This document shows, piece by piece, positions 38,001 to 46,752 of a stretch of 64,000 bases of DNA. Where the stretch lies: the NCBI GenBank assembly GCA_030268105.1, contig BSDZ01000078.1:7201501-7265500 (forward strand), in the 5' to 3' direction. A program made the translations under genes and the position numbers. The notes below the pieces were generated by a model. That model saw only the letters and a program-made list of their open reading frames with translations. It did no database searches and was not told the origin of the DNA. The stretch's first letter is position 1. Each line of letters begins with the position of its first letter. The stretch is from Volvox africanus (taxonomy: Eukaryota > Chlorophyta > Chlorophyceae > Chlamydomonadales > Volvocaceae).

Positions 38001-38976
38001 CCTTTGGTGTGACATGTTCGAACGACAGGAAAGGTACCTTAATCGACAGAGTACCCTTGCACATATGCAGGGTTGCGGTCTCCATGTCGATGCGCGCGCG
38101 GTACTGTCGTAATGTCGACGACCCCATTATGTACGGTGCAGTCTCTGCTAAGCCCTGCAGCACGTACGGCCGGGTCACAACACGCAAAGGGCCTAACGAT
38201 AGGCTAAGGGTAATCCTGCCCACGATGGGATGCTTACCCCCGTCAGCAAGGGTAACCTGTGGACAATCAGACGACTCTGGGGACAACCCCAGCGCATTCA
38301 CCTCTGCGACAGAGATGAAGTCGTCGCTGGCACCGGTGTCAACAAGTGCCTTCAGAGTACGGCCATTCAAACCGATCTGAACCACAGGGACACGGTTATC
38401 TACGAGCGACTGCCCAGCAGACAACGTCAGTGCACTTAAGGCGGGTCCGTAACCAACGGCACCCCCATCAGGAGCGTCGTACCAAACGTCAACCGAGTAG
38501 GATAGGTGTGGCCACGGAGCCAACGTACCCTCCCGATCCACACCATTAAACAAAACGGCGCCCGGCTCGAACCGGTGGACATGCCGCATACCCCTTAACG
38601 ATGCCTCTGCCTTGCGCCGACAGAAAGCGGGGAGTAAAACACATGCGGCAGTGTCTGGATATTGACGCCTACACCTCCTGTACATGGCCAACTGTTCCGA
38701 CATCTCACGCAGAGACGAGGGGATGAACAAAACCACGTGGTTGGACAGATCGATAGACGACAGGGGACGGCGAGGTGTAAACACATTACACAACGGATCG
38801 AAGCAGAGAAGTCCCGTGCGTCCGTCAAGCGTGATGCGTCGCGCAATGACTTGCTCGATGTGTCCAAGTACACAAGGCAACAATGCCTTAACGGCTGGCC
38901 GTAAGGATGACCACCGACCACGCGTTAGTTCAGAAATCCCGGGTGGTGCCCCCTCCACAGGAACCCGGGCAAGCCC
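35023..38976 (-). pseudogene. pol: Pol polyprotein of the full-length element (stop inside the chromodomain)
   Basis: About 1310 codons, open from just after a UAG shared with gag. The first roughly 180 residues contain a domain resembling a degenerate adenine-methyltransferase fold. The protease site [11 protein letters not shown] is near 205, reverse transcriptase YLDD near 567, RNase H ([19 protein letters not shown]) from about 716, the integrase HHCC zinc domain near 916, and the integrase core ([28 protein letters not shown]) at about 983-1080. The C-terminal chromodomain is cut at EYLVK by TGA, where the tandem copies read Trp (KWTGY). Chromodomains in this class are thought to guide integration to chromatin marks. 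Most of Pol is otherwise intact. Confidence 0.93.
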
Positions 38977-40610
38977 CTATTTCGGCTGAGGTACAAACGG
39001 CGGCATTAGAGGGCAATCCTTCGTAGAATGGCTCTCCGCACACCGTAGACAAACGTTGGCCAATTTTCGACGCTCGAATTCGGAACGATTGCAATTCCAT
39101 TTTGGCATAAATGTGTCGTCCGTACGAGTACGCTTTGCGTTGGGGTCGGAACGCTGTGCGGCTGCCGACGACGGCGCACCACCACGCTTCCTGTTCCTAG
39201 CTGGGTCCGAGCTCGGACCTGCTCCTCCTGTACCACGGACACCCGAGCTAGCGCCCCCGCGCGCCTTGCGCTGCCCGTTGCCGCGTCGCGTCGCGGCAGT
39301 AGGCGTGGGGCGGGTCGCGCCGAGGTCCTGGTCGAGAGCTACAGCTTCCCCAAGCGGATCCTGCACTTGCACGGCATTTGCACGAGGGGCAGACTTGACT
39401 TCTTCCTCGCCGGCAAGAAGTCGTATCTCCGCGCCCTTAGCAAAAGCGACCAACGCGTCATACGACTTGATCTGCGCTCCAACCAAGTCAGTGGCGCACC
39501 ATTTAGCCAAAAGTTTCGTTAGGCCTCGCCTAAACCAAAAGACACGCTCAGATTCGGTGAGGTCAGCAATGGGAGTCACAAGTGCTTCGAAGCGTGACTG
39601 GTACGCAGGTACATTTTCATCCCGACGCATGTGGTAGCTACCCGCTGCCAAAACGTTACGAGCTTCCACATCGCGTGCTTGAACCTCAGTAGCGAATCGT
39701 GCGAGCAAAGCGGCGACTAACTCGTCAAAAGTATAGCTGCCCCGGGCGTTGGTCCAATTGCGATACCAGTCCTTCGCTGCGCCCTCGAGGGTGTTACCAA
39801 CGAAGAGACACCTGATACCGTCATTGTCGCCACCATGAACAGCTTGGAGGTACTTTTAGCGTCACGCACGTACGCACGAGTTGCATCGGCTATGCTATGC
39901 CCTGGTGTCTTGTCGGTCAGCGAAATATTGAGCCTAGGAACGGGAATCGACAATCTCATCACCTCAGGGATGTCATCATGCCCTCGAGCTTGAGGTAATG
40001 GCAGAACCCTTGGTCCAGCAGTGTTGTCCATATTCGTGTTCACTGCTGAATGCGGCACAATTAAGTGAGCAGGGGTCTGAAGGAAAAGGGGCTCTTGAGT
40101 GGCTCGCGCGCCAACAGTCTCAAGACCTCTATCCGGCGCTCTAGCAGCTACAACGAAATCGGGTTGGCTAGCTAGGCTAGTGTGCGGCGTATCGTCGTGT
40201 TCCGCGGACATGGAGCACGAAACGATACCCTAGTTTTGCGTAATAGAAGCCGACTTCTATCGCAAAGGCAAGAGTACAAAGCGACTCGGTGAGCCTACCG
40301 ACAGTACTCTTGAGAAGATTCAGCAAACTCAGCAAGTAATTGCCCAGCTGAGTCCTGATCTCCGTAGTTTGAGCAATGAGAGTCGCCAACTGATCCGGAC
40401 GAACACCGGTCTCAGTCGCCGCGGCAAGCAATGTCGGTGCACTGAGATTACCTGCGACTCAGAGCGTACACTTACACAACAAGTGCAGCAATCTAAGTAA
40501 AAGCAATTAAACAATTACAAACCGGAAGCGGCGGCGTCCAAAACGGCGCGGCCCAAGTCTTCGGCAAAAGTATCTAGCGGTCCTCGTGGTTCGTCGCTGG
40601 AACTCGCCAT
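38977..40610 (-). pseudogene. gag: Gag of the full-length element, frameshifted
   Basis: Gag forms the nucleocapsid of the retrotransposon particle. A retrotransposon-gag domain (GNTLEGAAKDWYRNW, RFEALVTPIADLTESERVFWF) is followed by a basic linker and a CCHC zinc knuckle (CLRCAESHSTKDC). The frame ends in UAG at 38,977. The N-terminal part continues upstream of 39,857 in another frame. The switch falls at a run of four T (39,854-39,857, plus strand), where a single-base loss explains it. A likely start is the ATG at 40,610, but that short frame stops at 40,519, so further damage or an intron must lie between. Confidence 0.75.
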
Positions 40611-40662
40611 AGAAAGAACCTACTTCCGATTAGACAAAGAGAGACAGTTAGGCAACGAACCT

Positions 40663-40674
40663 GTCTCGATACCA
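40663..40674 (-). promoter_or_regulatory. Primer binding site
   Basis: In element sense TGGTATCGAGAC starts three bases after the 5' LTR. The first seven bases match the initiator-methionine tRNA type of site (TGGTATC...) common in plant-type LTR elements. The exact tRNA is not certain. Confidence 0.7.
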
Positions 40675-40677
40675 AAT

Positions 40678-41502
40678 TGTTGTACCTCTCGTTCGCGTTT
40701 GCTCATGAGTATCTGCACGTCTGGAGACTATCGACACCGATGCGCGAGCACTTGCAAGTACAGCAAGGCAAGCGAGAGCAAACAGAGACAGCGGAAGACT
40801 TCAAGACGAAGAGAGATATAACTTACGGTCTTACAGATCGGAATGATGCAATGGACGAAATCGCCGTCAGCGCCGGAAGCAAGCAATCATCACGCGGCGG
40901 TGATTAGCGAAGTTCAGGCTTTAGCTCGGGCTAAGTAGGATATCGTATAGCAATAGTAATGTAGAACACACAAGTGTTCTCCGGTATCGAATGTCTTGTC
41001 TTGCTTAGCCGTCCTCGCATCTGTTATACTCGCAGCATCGCAATGCCGTACGATTCACATCAGGAGGCCGATCCTAGATGTGACAACCCTACTGCGTCTA
41101 GGCGATGTCTACGCATAACAATGTATAAGCCTTTCCGGCATTCGCATGATGCAAGGGTCCGGATAACGATATCCGGTTGCAGGGCATGCATCGCGACAAG
41201 TGCGGCGCTCTCAACGTGTGCTTTAATGAAGTAATATTATATCAGATAATATTACTTATCGTTTTGTAGCACGAGCATAATGCGCACTTCAATGCTTCGG
41301 GCTTTCATGCATGCTAGGCGGATTTGCCATGATGCGATGTCGCGATGGATAATGACAACATGCCAAATGCATATATAAATGTACACGAATACATTTATAT
41401 CATGCAGATTCATTCATATGCAATGCGTTCATCACAAAAGCACTTCGCCTCGTAGGATTGCGTCGACCTACGCGTCGGCGGGAAATGAACCGTAGCACAA
41501 CA
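40678..41502 (-). repeat. LTR of the full-length element (5' LTR in element sense)
   Basis: 825 bp, nearly identical to the LTR at 34,031-34,855 and with the same three hairpins. Transcription of the element should start within it and run leftward. Confidence 0.95.
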
Positions 41503-41507
41503 GTGGG
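41503..41507. repeat. Target-site duplication GTGGG, right
   Basis: Partner of 34,026-34,030. The sequence after it (AAGGGAGAAAGGGAGGGC) continues the linker exactly as in the uninterrupted unit at 33,401. Confidence 0.95.
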
Positions 41508-41556
41508 AAGGGAGAAAGGGAGGGCACACGGGAGGGAGGGAGGGAGGTCGGGAGGG

Positions 41557-41875
41557 ATTATTATTATTATTATTATGGTTACTCCGCCCTTGCGGGCTGG
41601 CGTGTATTATGGGGATCTCCGGGACTTTAACCGAGTGGGCACGCATACCTCAGCGTCTTCATCTGAGGCCGCTAGAGATCACCTGTTTTTTGGTTACGCA
41701 GAGTTTCCTACTCTCTACGGCCCCTATCCATGTGCCAGCCCCTTCGGACCTACTGGCATTTAGGTGGGTGTCAAACCACCCCGCACCATCAGCCCAGCTA
41801 CGGGCCTCAGATGCGCACTTCACGGGCTATGCATTTAACCCTCTCAAACGCCGGGGGCGGACTCGGACCCAACTC
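41557..41875 (-). mobile_element. SINE-like element, copy 3, head missing
   Basis: It keeps the (AAT)n tail and body, but the head including the B box is absent. Identity to the other copies ends at ACCCAACTC (41,875), after which the sequence becomes AT-rich and bacterial. The missing head does not reappear at the far side of the bacterial block. Confidence 0.75.
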
Positions 41876-41944
41876 TATATTAGTCAACCGGTTCTTGGGA
41901 AATATGACCAATTACATGGTTTTAAAACAAGTGAGGCAGCATGA
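41876..41944 (+). pseudogene. istA: 3' remnant of IS21 transposase istA
   Basis: The frame ending YDQLHGFKTSEAA then TGA looks like an IstA C-terminus, and its stop overlaps the istB start as ATGA, the usual IS21 arrangement. Only about 22 codons remain. The left part is replaced by the truncated SINE. Confidence 0.6.
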
Positions 41945-42723
41945 TAAAACAGATAGTAAATGAACAACCTCTAGGTAACTTACTTAAGAGTCTTTGCCTT
42001 CCTACTTTTGCATCACAATACCAATCGGTGGCACAAAGCTTTGAATAAGATGGTAAAACATATACGGATTATTTACAGGAATTAGCAATAAGAGAGCTAG
42101 AACACAGGCATCAACAACGTATTGCCAGATTGTTAAAGCAGGCAAAGCTCTCTCGAGATAAGTTGCTAAGCAACTTCGATATTAAACGTATTCCGGGATT
42201 ATCATCAACCAAGATACAATATCTGGTGCAAGGAGAATTTATGGACCGCTATGAAAATATACTTATTTTTGGTAACCCCGGCACTGGTAAAAGCCATCTT
42301 AGTATAGGACTAGCAAGGGAATGGTGTCTTACCGGTAGAAAAGTATTTTATACAACTGCAGCAAGTCTACTTCAACAATTATTGGAAGCAAAATCCAATT
42401 TACGACTTAGGCAAATTATTAAAAAATTTGACTATTTTGAAATATTAATTATTGACGATATATCCTATGTACCTTATAGCCGAGAGGAAACTGATGTGCT
42501 CTTTACCTTGCTAGCTGAACGTTATGACATGCGCAGTGTCCTAATTACCAGCAATTTAGTCTTTGCAAAATGGAATACTATTTTTAAAGATGATATGACT
42601 ACCTCAGCTGCTATTCACAGACTGGTTCATCATTCTACCATACTTGAACTAAATACTGAGAGTTATAGAATTGCTACTGCTAAAGAAAAAAAATTAACTG
42701 TAAAATCGGAGGACATAATGTAG
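41941..42723 (+). pseudogene. istB: IS21 helper ATPase istB with an early in-frame stop
   Basis: IstB is the AAA+ ATPase that assists IS21 transposition. Read from the ATG at 41,941 it has 260 codons, the family's usual length, with Walker A GNPGTGKS (about residues 111-118) and Walker B ILIIDD. TAA at 42,046-42,048 interrupts codon 36 and the frame then continues unchanged, so this is a point nonsense. With istA truncated, the insertion sequence is dead. Confidence 0.9.
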
Positions 42724-43759
42724 TATATTAGACAATATTTTTTTTGCTCAAAAATGGGTAATTTTAATATTCGTCGTAGCCAATTCTAATGTTCGTTAGT
42801 CATTAATAAGGTCAATCTGTCTCAAGGATATAAAAAGCTTTTAGTAATTTGCTTTATTCCAACAACTTTCCTTACTGCTTATATTCTGGATAACATGATA
42901 CTGCTTTATAATTTCTAGCCAACTATTAGAAGTATATTAGCTGCCTTATTTAGTAGGCTAAGCTAACCCTGTGGACAGTTTACTATACTAACTTACCATA
43001 AGTAAGATTTTATTAACCAAATTAGCTTTTATCCTATTATTTATTGGCTATTAAATGACTTTTTTTGAATACAAGTCAATGACACTTACTAAATATAACC
43101 CGTTTGCCTGCCTAAGAATATAAATTATACTATTCACCAAAAACCAATTAAAGCTGCTCTCAACTTTCACCTGTTTGATCACTAAATTTAGGGGTACAGG
43201 TAATTTATAGCTGTTGTCTACAGATAAAAATCTAGGGAAAAATTAATTTATATGGGTAAAATCGTTGGTGTATCCTGTTTCTTATGGAATGGTGCGTTCC
43301 TATAAGGAATAATTTTTCGATTAACTTTTTATTGAACTATTGAAGTTTGTCTAAAATGTAAGTAAGCAATAGTTCCTAATCCTTTAAATCCATAACGTTA
43401 CTTAACTTTCTTAAGAGTTACCTAGGCTGCCTTAATTGTTAGTTATCTATTTTTGCTATTTTGCTGTAGTTTTGAATCAATAACGTATTTTTATAAAGTT
43501 ATCTATTCTTCTTATTATCTTTCATCAGGAAATGAATTACCTGTGTAATCTTGGCACACATCCATGTAATACTTTTCCCTATAATTTCTTTTGTTACTAA
43601 ACAATTAGGTTGGGAAAGAAAGGGTTATCAATCACACAAGTGTTATTTTTTAATAGATAATGGAATAATATAATCAAAAATTTTTTTAACTAAAAACACG
43701 CTCTTTCTACTTGTTAAACCTTTGTATTTGTGGTGTACTACCGGTTTATATGACGTTTA
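42724..43759. other. AT-rich spacer in the bacterial block
   Basis: About 1 kb with stops in every frame and no recognisable gene, between istB and rpmA. It probably contains the IS21 right end and decayed intergenic DNA, but I could not locate a terminal repeat. Confidence 0.5.
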
Positions 43760-43990
43760 CTAGTTTACGATTTTTTTTGATATAAATTCAACTTTTCCTG
43801 CGGTTAAAGCAAACAGAGTATGGTCTTTACCTATACCCACATTTTTGCCTGGGAAAATTTTTGTTCCTCGTTGTCTGTATATTATATTGCCAGGAATTAC
43901 AGCTTGACCGTCAGATTTTTTCGCTCCTAACCTTCGTCCAGCTGAGTCACGACCGTTTCTTGAACTACCACCAGCTTTTTTAGTTGCCAT
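43744..43990 (-). pseudogene. rpmA: Ribosomal protein L27, C-terminal frameshift
   Basis: L27 is a bacterial 50S protein near the peptidyl-transferase centre. The N-terminus [17 protein letters not shown] and the [11 protein letters not shown] core are typical. The frame stops after 76 residues at KIVN, about ten short of normal. The break is at a run of eight A (eight T on the plus strand, near 43,771-43,778); one more base would give a normal-length C-terminus ending about 43,744. The cause is mutation or a homopolymer sequencing error. Confidence 0.9.
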
Positions 43991-44002
43991 ATCTTTTTAT
44001 CC

Positions 44003-44320
44003 CTATTTTTTTACAATATCAAGAATTTTTAATTCTGTCAGATCTTGCCTGTGACCATTTTTGCGGCGATAATGCTGACGTCTTTTCTTTTTGAAAACGA
44101 TAATTTTATCGTCCCTAAATTGATTAGTTATTTCTGCAGTTACTGTTGCTCCTTTTACAGCTGGAGTACCGATAAAAGATGGTTTAGAGTACTCTCCCAC
44201 TAACAAAACTTCCTTTAGCTCAACTTTACTACCTAGCTGCCCATCGATTTTCTCAACTTTGATTATGCTGTTTTTTGCAACTTTATATTGCTTTCCACCT
44301 GTTTTAACAACTGCGAACAT
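44003..44320 (-). CDS. rplU: Ribosomal protein L21
   Basis: L21 binds 23S rRNA in the bacterial 50S subunit. It is intact at 105 residues from [14 protein letters not shown] to the C-terminal [12 protein letters not shown], with the typical [16 protein letters not shown] segment. A longer frame runs upstream to 44,392, but homology starts at the internal ATG at 44,320. It lies 12 bases upstream of rpmA, the usual bacterial operon order. This is the only undamaged bacterial gene in the block. Confidence 0.95.
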   Translation of the reverse strand: MFAVVKTGGKQYKVAKNSIIKVEKIDGQLGSKVELKEVLLVGEYSKPSFIGTPAVKGATVTAEITNQFRDDKIIVFKKKRRQHYRRKNGHRQDLTELKILDIVKK

Positions 44321-44551
44321 ACTAGCAAATTCTCTTTTGTAATTACTTAAAATATAACTTTCAGAGTATAAACTGAAATCATTTGAAGTCAATAATAATT
44401 TTATTAACTTTAAAGAACGCTAGAAAATAGCTACCAGCTTTATAATAACGCGGTATTATTTTTCGTAAAAAATTGAAGTGACGTATTAATAACATACTGA
44501 TATAAAATAACTAATTTGAAACATTATAAAATTTTTTAAATTAGGTAAATT

Positions 44552-45345
44552 ATGAAAAAGGCTGCCTTGTTCTTATGCTTTATTATTTTTTATGTAAGTC
44601 CTGCCTTTGCCAAGCAATGTTTTATTGTAAAGGGAAAAGATAAAATTATTCAGCAAGAAGGAGATTATAGACAAAGGTACGCACCTTGTAGCACCTTTAA
44701 AATTGCTCTTAGCCTCATAGGTTATGATTCTGGTATCTTAATTGATGAAATGCATCCTTTATGGTCTTTTTAAAAAGGTTACCCTGACTTTTTGGAGGTA
44801 TGGAAACAAGATCAAACTCCAAAAAGTTGGATGAAAAATAGTTGTGTTTGGTATTCACAAGTTTTGACAAGAAAGCTTGGAATGCAACAGTTTCAATCAT
44901 ATGTTACGAAATTTAATTATGGTAATATGGACCTTTCTGGCGACAAGGGCAAAAATAATGGGCTTACACATGCATGGTTATCTAGTTCTCTTGAAATCTC
45001 TAGCACAGAGCAAATCGCGTTCTTAGGAAAATTGTTAAATCATACACTACCTGTAAGTAGACATGCCCATGAAATGACAAAAATATTTTATTTGTAGAAG
45101 AATTAGCTGGTGGATGGAAACTTTATGGCAAAACTGGCAGTGGTGTCCTCCTAAGCTCAGATAGAACAAGAAAACTTGAAATTCAGCATGGATGGTTTAT
45201 TGGGTGGCTCGAAAAAGACGGTGAAGTAATTATTTTTTCAAACCATATTTCCGATGATGAAAAACAAGAGACTTTTGCAAGCCAGCGTGCGAAAGCTGAC
45301 GCTAAAGAAAGATTAATAAACATTATTAATGGCCGCAGTAGATAA
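44552..45345 (+). pseudogene. Class D (OXA-type) beta-lactamase, broken
   Basis: Serine beta-lactamases of this class hydrolyse beta-lactams in the bacterial periplasm; homologues occur in Rickettsia genomes. A signal peptide (residues about 1-20), the active-site S-T-F-K motif (in PCSTFK), the SxV motif (SCVWYS), YGN (FNYGN) and KTG (YGKTGSG) are all present and in order. Two lesions interrupt it: an in-frame TAA at 44,771-44,773, and a frameshift at an A run near 45,078-45,082. It therefore encodes no functional enzyme as written. Confidence 0.88.
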
Positions 45346-45370
45346 TGGAGCTAATCGTAGGATGTTTGAG

Positions 45371-46318
45371 CTATTTTACATAACTTCCGGGAGCAGGTTC
45401 AATCATAGGAAGAGAATTGTAGTCAATAGCTTTAACCAAGTTACCGCTATTAGAAGATAACCATTTATTCCAGCTATTCCACCATGATCCATTGTGGGTT
45501 GTTGCATTTTCTAACCATTTTTCCGGATCATCTGAAATACTATAGCTAAACCAGTATAAATCAGTTATGATATTACCACGAACTTGTGTTAATGCAGTTT
45601 TTGTGATATAATTACCTTTTTTCATTATGTCTTCTGTATACCATGTCTGGTACATCAATAAATAAGATAATTTTATAGCAGTATCAAGTGTAACTAATTT
45701 ATAGTGGTCTAGCTATATATCAAATGCAACGGGAGATTTGCCAAGTAAGTAATTATTTACGAAATATGACCATACTAAGTCGTTAGCTCGGATTAAGCTG
45801 AAACTATTTGATAAATATTTTCCGTCTAAATACCCTACTTCGGATACTTTATTCTCTATGTAACCAATTGTTGATTTATTAATAAGAGCCCCTATTTCGC
45901 CAGGATTAGCAAAATCAATTAAAGTAGTAAGAAAAGTAGCGCTATTTATAATCTTAATATTTTGGGCTTTATGATAGGACAAAGCTATAGCAAGCAAAGT
46001 ACCGCCTATACAATAACCGGTTGCATTAACTTTTTCAAAACCTAATTTTTGTATATGCTCAAGAGGCTCTATTACTCCTTGGCGTAAATAATCTTCAAAA
46101 TTTTTATCTGCTAATTCTTTTGTGGGATTAACCCACGATACAAGAAAAACCTGAAAATTATTTTCTACTAACCATTTTATTAACGAATTTTCTTCAGATA
46201 AATCCAGTATATAATATTTATTGATCCATAGCGGTAATATAAATATAGGAACTGAATGTACTTTTTTTCTAGGTTTATAACAAATCAATTGCATCAAATC
46301 ATTTTGCAAAATGTTGTA
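45371..46318 (-). pseudogene. phaC: Polyhydroxyalkanoate synthase, truncated and internally deleted
   Basis: PhaC polymerises hydroxyacyl-CoA into storage polyester. The family match starts at about ILQNDLMQ, so the N-terminal part is missing at the block edge. WINKYYILDL and the lipase-like box GYCIGG with the catalytic cysteine are present. TAG at 45,713-45,715 ends the first part. In-frame sequence after it keeps the C-terminal DPEKWLENA and GSWWNSW motifs and ends PAPGSYVK. The middle, which should carry the catalytic Asp and His, is replaced by unrelated sequence. Confidence 0.85.
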
Positions 46319-46337
46319 TATGGTACCCACGAAGGGT

Positions 46338-46604
46338 GGTATCAAAAGATACCGGTTGTTGTGCCAGAGCCCGATTAAGTAGAGCCGCCGACTAGGTCGT
46401 ACTTGAGAGACCATAAGGCCTCGAACCGGGCGTGACCTTCAGAAGTCACCACTACAACCGGAGATTCAGTGAACCAGGAACCAGATGTTCCACCATTTAC
46501 CATTCAGGCGGTAAATGGCCCATTCCATACAGGTTATGGAGTAACCGACAGGTTCGGATGTTTCAGGAAGTCGGTTAGTATTGGTCGTCGACAGCCGAGA
46601 CCAA
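46338..46604. repeat. Block of consecutive perfect hairpins
   Basis: Stems: 46,338-46,353 (6 bp), 46,352-46,359 with 46,454-46,461 (8 bp, extendable), 46,432-46,449 (5 bp), 46,477-46,491 (5 bp), 46,493-46,518 (9 bp), 46,524-46,540 (6 bp), 46,542-46,577 (8 bp) and 46,581-46,604 (6 bp). Several loops contain CAGG or CAGA. It could be a structured RNA or palindromic repeats of an organelle genome. I do not recognise the family; a group I intron core was considered and not confirmed. Confidence 0.6.
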
Positions 46605-46752
46605 ATCCACAAATCGAATGCCAGATGGAAACATGAAACAGTTAATATGATAATTAAATATATTATATTATAAAATAATAAACAGATAATTATTATATCT
46701 TAATGAATTACCGAAATGCATTAAGGATACAACACAAAGCAGCACACCACTG
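46605..46752. other. AT-rich leader before the transposase-like gene
   Basis: A short stretch with a run of A and T only (about 46,648-46,700). No gene is seen. Confidence 0.4.

Larger units (their letters stand above)
34031..41502 (-). mobile_element. Full-length Ty3/gypsy chromodomain LTR retrotransposon
   Basis: A 7472-bp element lying on the minus strand. It has two 825-bp LTRs (34,031-34,855 and 40,678-41,502), a primer binding site, gag, a pol in the order protease, reverse transcriptase, RNase H, integrase, chromodomain (the Ty3 order), and a polypurine tract. GTGGG flanks both ends (34,026-34,030 and 41,503-41,507) as the target-site duplication. I find about three differences between the LTRs, which points to recent insertion. 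This copy carries a gag frameshift, a UAG between gag and pol, and a stop in the chromodomain, so it is probably not autonomous. Confidence 0.96.
32828..41875. repeat. Tandem array of 628-bp composite units (three, third interrupted)
   Basis: The motif ATGGTTACTCCGCCCTTGCG begins at 32,842, 33,470 and 41,575. The first two are 628 bp apart. Removing the 7477 bp contributed by the retrotransposon and its duplicated target makes the second-to-third spacing 628 as well. Each unit is a SINE-like element (minus strand) plus a linker with CACCGCC-type and GGGAGG-type stretches. The third SINE is cut at 41,875 by bacterial-type DNA. Confidence 0.9.
41876..46318. other. AT-rich Rickettsiales-type DNA block
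   Basis: Composition falls abruptly from the roughly balanced host DNA to strongly AT-rich, introns vanish, and genes are of bacterial type: istA end, istB, rpmA, rplU, class D beta-lactamase and phaC. The rplU-rpmA pair is a standard bacterial order, and the L21 sequence is of Rickettsiaceae type as far as I can recall. The left edge is inside a SINE and the right edge inside phaC. It is either nuclear-integrated symbiont DNA or a chimeric contig join. Confidence 0.85.

Noticed and set aside
35240..39637. Plus-strand frames of 60-190 codons over the retrotransposon
   Set aside because: They are antisense shadows of gag and pol, and repeat at the same relative positions in the array copies.
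44320..44392. Longer start for rplU at 44,392
   Set aside because: The extra 24 residues are not part of L21; the family starts at [12 protein letters not shown].
41876..46318. Treating the bacterial block as an organelle insertion
   Set aside because: istB, class D beta-lactamase and phaC are not organelle genes, and L21/L27 here are of Rickettsiales rather than plastid type as far as I can recall.
46338..46604. Group I intron or hammerhead ribozyme
   Set aside because: A stretch resembling a group I R element was noticed (GAGAGACCATAAGG), but no convincing P, Q and S partners, and no hammerhead core motifs were found.
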